Source of the DNA: Neobacillus cucumis
Lineage (GTDB): Bacteria; Bacillota; Bacilli; Bacillales_B; DSM-18226
Direction of reading: 5' to 3'
Assembly: GCF_023715505.1 (NCBI RefSeq)
Contig: NZ_JAMBOH010000003.1
Coordinates: forward strand, 372,001 to 436,000
DNA length: 64,000 nt
Shown here: in pieces, positions 1 to 9,033 of the stretch
Position numbering within the stretch: the first letter of the stretch is position 1
Layout of the letters: each line of letters begins with the position of its first letter
Program-made: the position numbers and the translations under genes
The notes under the pieces: generated by a model
What the model was told of the DNA's origin: nothing
What the model saw: the letters and a program-made list of their open reading frames with translations, nothing else
The model's database searches: none

Positions 1-730
1 TAAATGCTGGTTCAACACCTTTGGGTTGAACCATTTCCTCGAATAAAATCCCCTTAGTTTCTGCTTGAATAGTTTCTTCAAATCTAAATTCAATAGGTAC
101 CGCTTGCTCATATTCCTTCTTTTCAGATGAAGCGGACCTTTTCTTTATCATAGGGGTCTGATGAATTTGATTGTGATGAATTTGATTGTGATGACTTTGT
201 TTTCCAATGTCATACGGATCGCTTTCAAGTAGAACTTTGTTTAGACTAGGGCTGATTCCAATGGTTTTGTTCAACTGTTCATCAAGTTCATCATTTAAAA
301 AATCACTTAATTCATGCTCAACGACACTAGTTGTCTTTTGCGGTCTGTTAAATCCGAAAACAGGTGAAGGGATCTCGGTTGGATGAAATGGGCCGCTTGG
401 GCGTGATTTTTGCTCTTTTATGACCGACTTTACCTTTGGAGTTTCAGGTACAATTGTAGTACTTTCTACCAATTTACTTTTTTTCGATAAATCTGCTAGT
501 CGCTTCGAACGGCTTGTTATTTGCCTCTGGTTCGATCTTTTCATTCCTGGAGGGGGACTATCTCCCTTTGGATATTGATAAGCTATTCTGGCATCTAAAT
601 CCTTTAAGCTATCATATTGACTGATGGTAAGGTGATTATCTGACTCCCTTTTCAGAAAATAATCAGTAATTTTCCCCTCATCTTCCTCTTCTTTCCTTAA
701 CTTTTGAAAAAAGTTTTGGATCCAACTCAA
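1..730 (-). CDS. sftA: DNA translocase SftA, N-terminal part (partial)
   Basis: The C-terminal motor domain lies outside the window; about 243 N-terminal residues are visible. SftA is the soluble FtsK/SpoIIIE-type ATPase that moves DNA away from the closing septum. The start is a TTG giving MSWIQNFFQKL, close to the MSWLHKFF-type start of B. subtilis SftA, with an AAGAAAGAG-like ribosome site just upstream. The visible part is charged and low in complexity, as expected for the linker, with the family-like islands AYQYPKG and PFHPTEIPSPVFGF. A short HHNQI duplication is coded near 163-190. It lies downstream of ytpQ on the same strand, but ytpR, which sits between them in B. subtilis, is missing. 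Confidence 0.85.
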   Translation of the reverse strand, partial: MSWIQNFFQKLRKEEEDEGKITDYFLKRESDNHLTISQYDSLKDLDARIAYQYPKGDSPPPGMKRSNQRQITSRSKRLADLSKKSKLVESTTIVPETPKVKSVIKEQKSRPSGPFHPTEIPSPVFGFNRPQKTTSVVEHELSDFLNDELDEQLNKTIGISPSLNKVLLESDPYDIGKQSHHNQIHHNQIHQTPMIKKRSASSEKKEYEQAVPIEFRFEETIQAETKGILFEEMVQPKGVEPAF

Positions 731-852
731 AACTATCACTCTTTCTTGTTCATCTATCATTCTATTTTATCAGTTTTTCCTATTTTATCGACACAAATCT
801 TGAGAATGAGTCGAAATATGTTGGAATTGGATACAATAGGAAAGTTACCATG

Positions 853-878
853 AAAAAAGACCACTTGAAGTGATCCCT
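853..878 (-). terminator. Terminator after ytpQ
   Basis: Minus-strand hairpin GATCAC/GTGGTC with a five-base loop, followed by six T. It lies 10 bp past the ytpQ stop and would partly uncouple ytpQ from sftA. Confidence 0.6.
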
Positions 879-887
879 TTCAAGGCC

Positions 888-1682
888 TCATTTATTTTTC
901 CCTAAGATAAAGATTGGCTCTAATTCACCGTTCTCATATAAAAATGATAAGGCCGTAATTGGCACCCTTCCATTCGCAAAAAAGCTCATCGCCATTTGAG
1001 CGATTACATCATAGCCCCTGTCATTGCGGATATCCGCAATTATTAATACATCTTGATGCGGTACGGCTAAAACCATGGTTCCTGTGATTTGTTTCTCCAT
1101 TTCATTAAGGAAACCCTTATTTAAGATCCTGCTGGCATCGTAGCCGTCATTGGTATTAAGAAAATAAAAGACATTTCCGGCCACTTGGTCTTCCTTTATG
1201 GGGGTGGATAGGGACCTAACATTAAATAAGGCCATCTCCTTAATATTATTCGCACTCCATCCCTCTTTTTTCATCATGCGTGTATCAATCAAACGATATG
1301 TATTCCCCATATCAATCGCATAATAAATTTTTGTTTCTGCGGTATGCTCTTCCGTCAGAAATGGCACGCCTTCTTCAGCTTCTGCTGGAAAGGAAGCAGA
1401 CCGTATGACAGGAAAGATCTGTTTGAGCTGATCTTTTAGATCGGCAGTGTTCTCCATGGCATGCAAGCCTTCTTGAACATAATAAACAATTTCATCAATG
1501 GCCGTTTCTTTCTCAACATGCCATTTGGCGATTACTCCTGGTAAGGCAATGCTGATTCCTTTTCCCGTCGATTTACTTTCGATACGAAGCTGATCTTTTT
1601 CTCTGTCATAAGTAATCTGTCGATCATCCGATGCCAAACGCGCCTCTAATTTCTGGCGCATCAGTCTACTGTCCATTTTCAT
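888..1682 (-). CDS. ytpQ: DUF1444 family protein YtpQ
   Basis: 264 residues, closely resembling B. subtilis YtpQ along its length ([89 protein letters not shown]). The molecular function is unknown; no signal peptide or membrane segment is seen. I chose the start at 1682 ([10 protein letters not shown]) because a perfect GGAGGT stands seven bases before it, although the frame is open 10 codons further upstream. In B. subtilis it is in a cluster with ytpP, ytpR and sftA. Here a terminator and a 52-bp repeat array separate it from ytpP. Confidence 0.9.
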   Translation of the reverse strand: MKMDSRLMRQKLEARLASDDRQITYDREKDQLRIESKSTGKGISIALPGVIAKWHVEKETAIDEIVYYVQEGLHAMENTADLKDQLKQIFPVIRSASFPAEAEEGVPFLTEEHTAETKIYYAIDMGNTYRLIDTRMMKKEGWSANNIKEMALFNVRSLSTPIKEDQVAGNVFYFLNTNDGYDASRILNKGFLNEMEKQITGTMVLAVPHQDVLIIADIRNDRGYDVIAQMAMSFFANGRVPITALSFLYENGELEPIFILGKNK

Positions 1683-1724
1683 TTTTTTACCTCCGTGGTA
1701 AGAAGCTTTCATCTATTTTACAAT

Positions 1725-1757
1725 AAAAAACCCCTACTCCAAAAGAGTAACGGGGTT
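1725..1757 (-). terminator. Rho-independent terminator
   Basis: Minus-strand stem CCCCGTTACTC/GAGTAGGGG with loop TTTT or TTTTG, followed by TTTTTT. It sits between the repeat array and ytpQ and so ends transcripts that come from ytpP through the array. Confidence 0.7.
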
Positions 1758-1990
1758 ACTTTAGAGGTGCAAACAATCAAATCTCAAAGAAAAACTCACT
1801 GTATTTCAATTATGAAATGATAGTGTGTTTTTTATTGTTATATCAATGATTTGTACAGCTGTTGCTACCTTTACACATTCAAAATCATCTAGTCATTTTA
1901 ACGATGAAATAATATTTTTGGTGTGATTTTAAATGTGAAATAAATAGAGGATTTTCATGTTGGCGACTGATATTCTTTCTACTCGTATTT

Positions 1991-2479
1991 GGCCGCCAAT
2001 ACCCCCAATTGATTACCCAAACTGCTGGTTTAAACAGATAACGGTCGTCAATGGCCTCGATTGACTACCCAAACTACTTGTTTAAACAGATGACGGTCGT
2101 CAATAGCCTCGATTGACTACCCAAACTACTTGTTTAAACAGATGACGGTCGTCAATAGCATTTATTGACTACCCAAACTACTCGTTTAAACAGATGACGG
2201 TCGTCAATAGCCTTTATTGACTACCCAAACTACTTGTTTAAACAGATGACGGTCGTCAATAGCCTCGATTAACTACCCAAACTACCTGTTTAAACAGATT
2301 GCGGTCGTCAATAGCCTTGATTGATTACCCAAACTACCTGTTTAAACAGATTGCGGTCGTCAATAGCCTTGATTGATTACCCAAACTACTCGTTTAAACG
2401 AATGACGGTCGTCAATAGCCTTGATTAACTACCCATACTGTTCGTTTTACCGGATGACGGTCGTCAATAGCCTTGCCTA
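1991..2479. repeat. 52-bp tandem array 1, nine units (palindromic-core family)
   Basis: Nine 27-bp cores start at 1991, 2043, 2095, 2147, 2199, 2251, 2303, 2355 and 2407, exactly 52 bp apart, and a partial tenth starts at 2459. The core is GGTCGTCAAT, a 7-bp centre (mostly AGCCTCG or AGCCTTG), then ATTGACTACC. The arms form a stem with one constant C/T mismatch. The 25-bp linkers are nearly identical to each other and carry GTTTAAAC. The outermost units are the most diverged. The array fills the gap between ytpP and ytpQ. No convincing ORF is seen. The core is the reverse complement of that in the array at 33998. Confidence 0.95.
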
Positions 2480-2545
2480 GTTTTTTCCTTTTCACACCCC
2501 ATAGTTAACCGGATACCAAAAGAGAGACAGGGTTTTAATTTTCTA

Positions 2546-2860
2546 TTACTTCAGACCAGAAATAAATGCCTCGATTTCTTCTTGTGTTTTTCGGTCCTTA
2601 CTGACAAATCGGCCAAGTTCTTTTCCATTCTCGTAGGCAATAAAGCTAGGAATCCCATATACATCTACTTGCTGGCATAGATCAATAAATTGATCGCGGT
2701 CTACATGAATAAATGTAAATTCGTTAAACTTCTCTTCAATCTCTGGCAGCACCGGCTCAATAAAACGGCAATCCCCACACCATTGTGCTGAAAACATAAA
2801 AATAGTCTTTCCTTGATTACGCAGCTGCTCAAATTGCTCAAGTGATTCTAAATTTTTCAA
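2546..2860 (-). CDS. ytpP: Thioredoxin-like protein YtpP
   Basis: 104-residue single-domain thioredoxin fold, cytosolic. The redox motif is WCGDC (C28, C31), differing from the WCGPC of housekeeping thioredoxin, and the cis-proline loop YGIPSF follows around residue 70. It probably acts as a thiol-disulfide oxidoreductase of narrow specificity; substrates are unknown. The position next to ytpQ and a DUF84 NTPase fits the B. subtilis ytpP locus. A purine-rich ribosome site (GGAGGCG) precedes the ATG. Downstream lies the 52-bp array. Confidence 0.9.
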   Translation of the reverse strand: MKNLESLEQFEQLRNQGKTIFMFSAQWCGDCRFIEPVLPEIEEKFNEFTFIHVDRDQFIDLCQQVDVYGIPSFIAYENGKELGRFVSKDRKTQEEIEAFISGLK

Positions 2861-2964
2861 ATTGAACGCCTCCGTTTATTTATTTACCTATACATTAACT
2901 TTCCTTCTAAATCATAACAGTATACGCTTTGTAGAGTCCAATCTTATGCACAGTTGTCCTAAAG

Positions 2965-3492
2965 TCACTTCCGCATGACTTTTTCATTGGAGTAATATGT
3001 AAATTGTCCGACTAGTAAGGTGGTTAGATGTGTAAACATATCAACTCGATTCACTAAGCCATTCGTAAAAATGCCAACTGCCCCTTCATGTTTTCTAACA
3101 TTTTTCTTTTTAGCATAGTCATCCATTACAGGTCCTAATTCCTCACCTGCTCTGAGCCTTGAAGCCACTTCTTCCGGTAAAAGGAATCTAGCTCCTCCGG
3201 CTATTAGCGGTTCCCTCCCGTTTGCAGCGAGGGCTCCCCAATTACACAGTAATAATCCGTGACTTGTCTCCTGTACGCCGCCCTCGAGGCCAATCCCAAT
3301 ATCACCATTTCCTTGTTTTAGTGCCCCAAGTGCCCGATTGATGGCGCCTCGAATCGTTTCTTCATCAGAAAACGGCTGGTCGTTCACTCCAGATGGGATA
3401 TCTAAAGAAATAAATTCATTTTCTTCTTTGGAAAAGCTATTTTGGACAGCTGTAATCTTGGCTGGATTCTTTGATCCGATAACAATTCTCAT
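2965..3492 (-). CDS. DUF84 family NTPase (inosine/xanthosine triphosphatase type)
   Basis: 175 residues starting MRIVIGSKNPAKITAVQ, the typical N-terminus of the YjjX/DUF84 house-cleaning enzymes, which hydrolyse ITP and XTP and keep deaminated purines out of nucleic acids. Other family signatures are DEETIRGAINRA, GIGLEGGV and KHEGAVGIFTNG. I start at 3492; the open frame extends 13 codons further, but those residues (MIIFVYVFSSRLN) are not conserved. Neither start has a good ribosome site. The decayed IS607-type element ends about 40 bp upstream, so the insertion may have removed the original leader. Family confidence is high; expression level is uncertain. Confidence 0.85.
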   Translation of the reverse strand: MRIVIGSKNPAKITAVQNSFSKEENEFISLDIPSGVNDQPFSDEETIRGAINRALGALKQGNGDIGIGLEGGVQETSHGLLLCNWGALAANGREPLIAGGARFLLPEEVASRLRAGEELGPVMDDYAKKKNVRKHEGAVGIFTNGLVNRVDMFTHLTTLLVGQFTYYSNEKVMRK

Positions 3493-3535
3493 GTTGAGTC
3501 TGCTACTAAAAACATAAACAAATATAATCATTTAT

Positions 3536-3655
3536 TTATGCTAGATTATTTCCTGCTTCTTTGAACCCGATCTCGCTACTTGCCCGCTACTATCGTCTGT
3601 TCGGCTCTCCACAGGCGTTCATTCGGATGTAGCCCACCCTATTTATTTACATTAC
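3536..3655 (-). ncRNA. Probable omega-RNA (reRNA) relic at tnpB 3' end
   Basis: Past the tnpB stop the minus strand is GC-rich and structured (CGCCTGTGGAGAGCCGAAC, GATAGTAGCGGGC, GAGATCGGGTTC), in contrast to the AT-rich flank, and runs to the element's right end. This is where TnpB-associated omega-RNAs are encoded. The guide would be the flanking sequence beyond about 3540, the leader of the DUF84 gene. Exact ends are not certain. With tnpB broken, the RNA would have no local partner. Confidence 0.45.
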
Positions 3656-3657
3656 CG

Positions 3658-4798
3658 TTAAGTGAAAATGGTATAGTTCATGGCATATTTCAGATTTAAA
3701 CTCGCATTAAAATCTCTTTCTATCTCGATTCCACATTGATCACATAAGAAGGTTCTCTCAGGTAAGGATAAACGTACTTTCTTGTGGCCACAGCATGAAC
3801 AAAGTTTAGAAGATGGGAAGAATCGACCTACGATTCGCAATTCAATCCTTCTTGCTTGCATTTTTGTTCCAAGCATGTGCGGAAATAATAGAAATTTTGT
3901 TTTCTAACGCTATTGGAAAGATGTTTGTTTTTTAACATGCCTTTGATGTTCAAATCTTCAATCGTAATAAAAGAGGGTTTGGCTTTCACCACTCGGGTTA
4001 CGACATCCCGGACATATTCTTTTCGAATATGAGTTAATCTAGCATGTAGTTTTTGAATGATCTTTACTTGTTTTTGGATGTTTTTGTAGCAGGTTTCACC
4101 ACCTTTCTTTTTATATTCATACTTCCGACTAAGCTTTCGCTGCTGACGTTTTAAGCTTTTTTCTAGCTTCTTAATTCTAGGTGAATGGTTTATATTCCCA
4201 TAAACATCCGTATTACTGCAAACTGCAAAATTCATTATTCCAACATCGATTCCTAATCCATCAGGTTGTTGACTGTTTTTTCTTTAGGTGGCACTTCACA
4301 TAAAACCGAAACATAATATCGGCCTGTTTTTTGCGAAACGGTTCCGCTTCTAACTTGGCGTTTGTTGGAATATATCCGAATTCCTTCAACTTGATCCATC
4401 CTAAGGTAGGAATCTTAACCCGATGGCGTTCGACTGTCCAATCTGTTTTATTGTTCTTTGGAAAATAAGCTTTCACATCTTGATCTTTCTTCTTTTTGAA
4501 TCGAGGAAATTTTGCTTTCCCTCAAAAAATTTCTAAATGCTCTATCGCCATTCATAATCGCTTGCTTTACTGCTTTACTAGACACTTTCTTAATCCAAGG
4601 GTCGTTTTCTTTGGTATAGACATTATTAAGCCATTTAGAAAAATCAAATCCACTTATAAATTTCTTTTCTTTTTCGTAAAGATCTTGATTTCTTTTCAGA
4701 TATAAGTTGTAAACATAGCGGCAAACCCCTATCGTTTGGTTCACTTTCTCTGCTTGATTGGAAGTCAATTCAATTTCGGTTTTATAGGCCCTTTTCAT
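3658..4798 (-). pseudogene. TnpB (IS607/IS200-605 accessory nuclease), frameshifted
   Basis: Four overlapping frames together give one TnpB. The N-terminal part (MKRAYKTEIELTSNQ, 4448-4798) shifts frame near residue 95. A middle piece (4261-4476) ends early. The RuvC-I segment GIDVGIMNFAV and RuvC-II TIEDLNIKG follow (to 3828). Then a one-base loss near 3840 shifts into the last piece, which has GRFFPSSKLCSCCG, a CxxC...CxxC zinc finger and the RuvC-III segment ERDFNASLNLKYA. So the RuvC D, E and D positions are still readable, but at least three frameshifts break the protein. This indicates old decay, unless the assembly has many errors here. Confidence 0.85.
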
Positions 4799-5330
4799 AA
4801 CTCATTATCTTCTTTCAATTTCTTTTTGTATCTTCTTAAACCATAAATACGACAAGAAAAAACATGAATAATTGAAATTAAATCCTGAACGAGTTCTTCT
4901 TGTGGAGAGAGGGTTTCGCGTACAAATCGATCTTTATGAGAGATAAGAACAGTTTTGATTTCTCTCTTTTGAGCCAATTCTAGTAATTCATTCCAGTTCT
5001 TTCGTTTATAATTTAGTTCACTTCCAATATCTTTCAGGATATCATCCACAATCCATCCTTTGACATTGGCAAAATTCCTCAAAAACTCAATGTGATTTTC
5101 TAAATCTTTTTTTGATTTTGGTTGGATACTCTCGCATAAATGACCGTCTTACCTACTTTATCTTCCTTTGGAATCCCCCTGTATTCACGATACTGCGTTT
5201 CTGTATAGTACCTTCTTCCTTTAGGGTTTCGATAAGCAATCAATTTACCTTCGTTATCCCATCGCTGGAGGGTTATGACGCTTACGCCCAACATGGACGC
5301 AAATTCTTTTGGTTTACATATTTTTTTCAT
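4795..5330 (-). pseudogene. IS607-type serine recombinase TnpA, broken
   Basis: The first piece (5100-5330, 76 residues) has a MerR-type helix-turn-helix (MLGVSVITLQRWDNEGKL) and the serine-recombinase start VIYARVS, with the nucleophilic serine. It ends QKKI-stop at a run of seven A (minus strand, near 5107-5113); eight A would restore the frame into the second piece. That piece (FLRNFANVKGW...SHKDRFVR...LSPQEELVQDL...GLRRYKKKLK) lacks the stretch that normally lies between HKDRFVR and LSPQEE, an in-frame deletion of about 20 residues. Slippage on the A run is conceivable, but the deletion argues that the gene is dead. Confidence 0.85.
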
Positions 5331-5390
5331 ATTATAATTTTATTACTTTTGAAGACATTTGCATGTGTTTTTAGCGTCACAGTTAAATAC

Positions 5391-5431
5391 CTCCTCTTTC
5401 CACATTGAAGAGGAGGCACGATGTATGCCTC
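5391..5431 (-). terminator. Overlapping hairpins after ytoP
   Basis: Two overlapping inverted repeats: GGAGGCA/TGCCTCC (5411-5431) and CCTCCTCTT/AAGAGGAGG (5391-5417). They share the GGAGG block, so only one can form at a time. They lie just past the ytoP stop; no strong T run follows. Confidence 0.5.
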
Positions 5432-5438
5432 CTATTTA

Positions 5439-6512
5439 TTAGCTATTTGATTTGATGGTATCTACTGTAGTTTGGTCGCATGCTCTAACGAGTTTCACCA
5501 ATAATTCTTTGGCAGCCGCATAATCATCAATATGGATGATGGAAGCATGTGTATGAATATAACGAGAACAAATGCCAACTACTGCACTTGGAACACCCTC
5601 ATTTGATAAATGGACACGGCCTGCGTCTGTCCCACCTTGTGACACAAAATACTGATAAGGAATTTGATGAGTTTCCGCCGTATCAAGCACAAATTCCCGC
5701 AAGCCCCGATGGGTAACCATAGAACGGTCAAGAATACGAAGCAATGTTCCCTTCCCAAGCTGGCCAAATTCTTGTTTATCCCCTGTCATATCATTGGCAG
5801 GGCTCGCATCAAGGGCAAAAAAGATGTCAGGCTTAATCATATTCCCCGCCGTTTGAGCTCCGCGTAAACCTACTTCTTCTTGAACGGTTGCTCCAGAATA
5901 AAGAATATTTGGTAATGACACGTCTTTAAGTTCTTGAAGCAATTCAATTGCCAATCCACAGCCATAGCGATTATCCCAAGCCTTAGCTAAAATTTTCTTT
6001 TCATTGGCCATTGGCGTAAATGGGCAAATCGGCAGGATGGCCTGACCCGGTTTAATACCAATCCGCTCTGCATCGGCTCGATTATCAGCCCCAATATCAA
6101 TTAACATATTCTTTATTTCCATCGGTTTGTTTTTCTTTGATTCATCTAATAAATGCGGCGGAATGGAACCTATCACACCTATTACCGGCCCATTTTTGGT
6201 TATAACTTGAACACGCTGAGCTAAAAGTACTTGACTCCACCAGCCTCCAAGTGTCTGAAAGCGAATCATTCCATTTTCCGTAATGGCTGTAACCATGAAC
6301 CCTACTTCATCCATATGCCCTGCTACCATTACGGTTGGCCCTTGTTGATTCCCTTTTTTTACACCAAAAATACTGCCCAATTTATCTTGAACTATTTCAT
6401 CTGAGTATAATGCGAGCTGTTCTCTCATGAAATTTCTGACTAAGTGCTCATTCCCAGGTGCGCCAGGCAGCTCTGTTAATGTTTGAAAAAGCTTTAGTGT
6501 TTGTTCGTTCAT
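5439..6512 (-). CDS. ytoP: M42 family glutamyl/deblocking aminopeptidase YtoP
   Basis: 357 residues, usual for M42 metallo-aminopeptidases, which form large tetrahedral cytosolic assemblies that trim peptides. Binuclear metal-site motifs are visible: AGHMDEVGF near 65, [10 protein letters not shown] near 178, the catalytic QEEVGLRG near 210, ALDASPAND near 233, and a C-terminal [10 protein letters not shown]. No signal peptide. The ATG is preceded by AAAGGAGTTATATC. It is monocistronic here, bounded by the IS607 relic downstream and a divergent ytzB upstream. Confidence 0.92.
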   Translation of the reverse strand: MNEQTLKLFQTLTELPGAPGNEHLVRNFMREQLALYSDEIVQDKLGSIFGVKKGNQQGPTVMVAGHMDEVGFMVTAITENGMIRFQTLGGWWSQVLLAQRVQVITKNGPVIGVIGSIPPHLLDESKKNKPMEIKNMLIDIGADNRADAERIGIKPGQAILPICPFTPMANEKKILAKAWDNRYGCGLAIELLQELKDVSLPNILYSGATVQEEVGLRGAQTAGNMIKPDIFFALDASPANDMTGDKQEFGQLGKGTLLRILDRSMVTHRGLREFVLDTAETHQIPYQYFVSQGGTDAGRVHLSNEGVPSAVVGICSRYIHTHASIIHIDDYAAAKELLVKLVRACDQTTVDTIKSNS

Positions 6513-6722
6513 GATATAACTCCTTTATGTATTTACTTTCATCCTGTTAACTTAGCCCTTCCAATAAGATACGGATTAAGGCTTTTCAATTATATTTTAC
6601 TGAATCATCTTCACGGTTACCAATAATTCATTTCGTGTAGTAATATTATCCTCTTAACTTTAAATAAGGTATACTGAAAAGAGAATATTTTTGCAATCTT
6701 TTCCTATTTTGGAGGTGGATAA

Positions 6723-7040
6723 ATGAACTGGAAGTCTTTCTTCTTAGGTGCGGCAGTCGGAATAGTTGGTGGATATGTAACCAAGGAAATCCTCACTCAA
6801 AAAACAAATGTTTCACCAGAAAGAGTGTTAGGGGCGGTAAAAAAACATCTTCAACCAAAAGGTTCGATTCTAGGCTCATGGATTCATATGGAAGCAGAGC
6901 CTTACGATAAAAACCAAATGACGTATATTGTTTATAAAGGCGGTATATCCCAAAATACGGACGGGAACATCCAGCAATATGAGTTTATTGCCGATGCACA
7001 AACCGGTACACTTCTAGATCTAATACCCTTTTCAACATAA
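6723..7040 (+). CDS. ytzB: PepSY-domain small protein (YtzB-like)
   Basis: 105 residues with a glycine-rich hydrophobic N-terminal segment (FFLGAAVGIVGGYV, residues 6-19), probably a membrane anchor, then a PepSY-like fold ending SQNTDGNIQQYEFIADAQTG and LLDLIPF. PepSY domains often inhibit peptidases, but a target is not known. A strong GGAGGTGG precedes the ATG. It is convergent with ytnP through a shared terminator, as in B. subtilis. Confidence 0.8.
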   Translation: MNWKSFFLGAAVGIVGGYVTKEILTQKTNVSPERVLGAVKKHLQPKGSILGSWIHMEAEPYDKNQMTYIVYKGGISQNTDGNIQQYEFIADAQTGTLLDLIPFST

Positions 7041-7046
7041 ATCATA

Positions 7047-7082
7047 TAATAGCCGCATCAATTGGTGATACGGCTATTTTTC
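7047..7082. terminator. Bidirectional terminator ytzB/ytnP
   Basis: ATAGCCG/CGGCTAT with extra pairing ATCA/TGAT in the loop, A run on one side and T run on the other; it serves both convergent genes. Confidence 0.75.
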
Positions 7083-7083
7083 T

Positions 7084-7926
7084 TTATTGTTCCCTTTTGA
7101 TGCTTGCAACAAGCTGTTTACCGTCTTTATCCCATTTTACAGCCCGGTAAAAAGCATCATGATAGAAGGTAAACCATGCATTTTTCTCAAGCCCGAGAGT
7201 AAGCCACTTTTGTTTTCCGGTAATGGAAGTCATAGGGTAGTCGTCGTAGGCCATGACCCATAAAACATTTTGATGAGCGTGGGTGGCCATTAGGTCGGCC
7301 ATGTGAATGCAGGTTTCACCTCCATCTTCAATAAGAAGAATCGAATGCCCATCACTATGCCCGCCCGAATGGATCATCGTTATGGCTCCGTATTCCCATT
7401 TTTCTTCAAAAGGGATAACCTGTGTTTCAACCGCCTCCCAATTTTCCCGCCAATATGTATTCTTTGAGCGAATATTCGGATTTCTCATTTCATCCCATTC
7501 TACCTGGGAAGTAATAATTTTGGCATTAGGAAAGATCGAGGTATACTGCCCATTCACTAGCTTTGTTAGTCCACAAGCATGGTCAAAATGCATATGGGTC
7601 ATTAAAACAAAGTCGATACTTTCAGGAGCTACCCCTAATTGTTGTAGAGACTCCTCAACCTCGGATTCTTTTGTAACCCCATAATTCCTTAATTGTTTCT
7701 CCGTTAATTTTCCCTTTCCCAATCCTGATTCAACTAAAATATATTTCCCATTCATTTGAATTAAAATTGGGTCTGTCGGAAGTTCAATTTGATTTTTATC
7801 ATTAGCCGGATATTTTTTTGACCATAACCCTTTGGGAACAACTCCAAACATGGCACCGCCATCAAGGTATGTCACACCGCCTGATAACCAAGTAAGCGAA
7901 ACATTGCCAATCTTTAATGTGTCCAT
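7084..7926 (-). CDS. ytnP: Metallo-beta-lactamase-fold lactonase YtnP
   Basis: 280-residue zinc hydrolase with the HxHxDH motif [10 protein letters not shown] (near 110-119), a further ligand in HSGGHSDGH, and ADLMATH. It belongs to the AHL-lactonase-like branch; B. subtilis YtnP has been linked to quorum quenching and to blocking Streptomyces signalling. No signal peptide. GGGGGGAGTTG precedes the ATG. Lactone activity is inferred from family only. Confidence 0.85.
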   Translation of the reverse strand: MDTLKIGNVSLTWLSGGVTYLDGGAMFGVVPKGLWSKKYPANDKNQIELPTDPILIQMNGKYILVESGLGKGKLTEKQLRNYGVTKESEVEESLQQLGVAPESIDFVLMTHMHFDHACGLTKLVNGQYTSIFPNAKIITSQVEWDEMRNPNIRSKNTYWRENWEAVETQVIPFEEKWEYGAITMIHSGGHSDGHSILLIEDGGETCIHMADLMATHAHQNVLWVMAYDDYPMTSITGKQKWLTLGLEKNAWFTFYHDAFYRAVKWDKDGKQLVASIKREQ

Positions 7927-7995
7927 TTTTCAACTCCCCCCTTATATATATATTAACATTATCTGGATACATTAATAAAAAAACAATGTTAAACA

Positions 7996-8190
7996 TGAGT
8001 GTTGATTTCCGCTCCATGCGCGAGCGGTCCGGGGAGCCTCCTTGACGCTATGCGCCTGTGGGGTCTCCCCAGCCCCGTTCTCCCGCAGGACATTGAACTG
8101 CATCCTTGAATTTGAATCCGCCCACGCAAAAGGAAATGCGATAGCATTTTCGAGGAGTCTTCGCACCTTCCGCTCCAATCAGCATCGTTC
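7996..8190. repeat. GC-rich dispersed Bacillus intergenic repeat
   Basis: A GC-rich block (GATTTCCGCTCC, GGGGTCTCCCC, TTCTCCCGCAGG, CTTCCGCTCCAATCA) in an AT-rich gap between ytnP and trmB. Its ends, GATTTCCGCTCC and CTTCCGCTCCAATCA, resemble a high-copy intergenic element I recognise from other Bacillus genomes. Short ORFs on both strands overlap it but lack ribosome sites and family resemblance. Only this copy occurs in the window. Confidence 0.6.
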
Positions 8191-8225
8191 AAAAACAGCA
8201 AAAAGACAGCCCTATAAAGACTGTC

Positions 8226-8873
8226 TTATCTTTCGTTTTGATATTTAACTTCACAACGGTAAATCCGGTTTCCTTGTTCAGAAAACTTCTGCTCATATTC
8301 TGTCATAATATTGCCTTCATACCCACTTTTATGAAAATCAAGGCTTACATATTTCAATAATAAACCATAAGCCGAAAAGCTCATGAGAGAATACTCGAAT
8401 AATCCTTGATTATCCGTTTTAAAATGAATTTCTCCGCCATTGACCAAAATATCTTCATAAAGCTTCAAGAAATCCTTGTACGTTAATCTTCTTTTCTCAT
8501 GACGGAACTTTGGCCATGGATCGGAAAAATTCAAATAAACCCGATCAACGTCATTTTTTGTAAAGTATTTTTCTAGCTCCGCAGCGTTTACGTTTAACAG
8601 CTTGAGATTGGGTAAATTCGCTTCAATCAGGCGGTCCAAAGCAGCAACGATTACACTGTCGTACAGCTCAATGCCGATATAGTTAATATCCGGATTGGCC
8701 TTTGCCATTCCAGTGATAAATTGACCTTTACCTGTACCGACTTCAATATGGAGCGGCTGGTCTTTTTCAAAAGCCTCATGCCACTTACCTTTGAAATTTT
8801 CCGGGTTTGCTACTACGTACTGTGGATGCTGCTCTATTTTTTCCTTTGCCCAAGGTTTATGTCTTAGTCTCAT
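8226..8873 (-). CDS. trmB: tRNA (guanine-N7-)-methyltransferase
   Basis: 215 residues. TrmB uses SAM to make m7G46 in the variable loop of tRNAs. SAM motif I is [11 protein letters not shown] (near 45), the acidic motif is [10 protein letters not shown], and the signature [16 protein letters not shown] holds the catalytic aspartate near 120. AGGAGTG precedes the ATG. Divergent from ytzH, as in B. subtilis (ytmQ). Confidence 0.95.
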   Translation of the reverse strand: MRLRHKPWAKEKIEQHPQYVVANPENFKGKWHEAFEKDQPLHIEVGTGKGQFITGMAKANPDINYIGIELYDSVIVAALDRLIEANLPNLKLLNVNAAELEKYFTKNDVDRVYLNFSDPWPKFRHEKRRLTYKDFLKLYEDILVNGGEIHFKTDNQGLFEYSLMSFSAYGLLLKYVSLDFHKSGYEGNIMTEYEQKFSEQGNRIYRCEVKYQNER

Positions 8874-9033
8874 TTTACACTCCTAAAAAACGTTATCCTT
8901 CAAAACATACCACGCAGTATCTTTTGATGCAAGTCAAACTATATGGAAAAAAGGTTTACGCATAAACAGCAAAAGAATCCACAACCTAATTGTGAATTCC
9001 TTTTTCTATTTCCACTTGAAAGGATGTGCTTTT

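Larger units (their letters stand above)
3536..5385 (-). mobile_element. Degenerate IS607-type insertion sequence
   Basis: The element holds a MerR-HTH/serine-recombinase TnpA followed by TnpB, with the usual four-base ATGA overlap (4795-4798) and a structured 3' end. It has inserted between the DUF84 gene and ytoP. Both genes are broken by small indels, so the copy cannot move by itself. Ends are estimated from the ORFs and from base composition; IS607 elements lack terminal inverted repeats and target duplications, so exact borders need comparison with an empty site. Confidence 0.75.

Noticed and set aside
1956..2066. Short ORF starting MLATDILSTRIW that runs into array 1
   Set aside because: It has a weak ribosome site and its reading frame simply follows the repeat unit; no homologue pattern.
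1991..2479. CRISPR array (27-bp palindromic repeats, 25-bp spacers)
   Set aside because: The spacers are nearly identical to each other inside the array, there is no leader or cas gene anywhere in the window, and the array at 34 kb shows the same. These are tandem repeats.
7307..7684. 125-residue ORF antisense to ytnP
   Set aside because: Composition mirrors the metallo-beta-lactamase codons; no independent signal.
7972..8248. Three overlapping ORFs of 68-70 residues
   Set aside because: They fall on both strands of a GC-rich dispersed repeat and one overlaps trmB; no ribosome sites.
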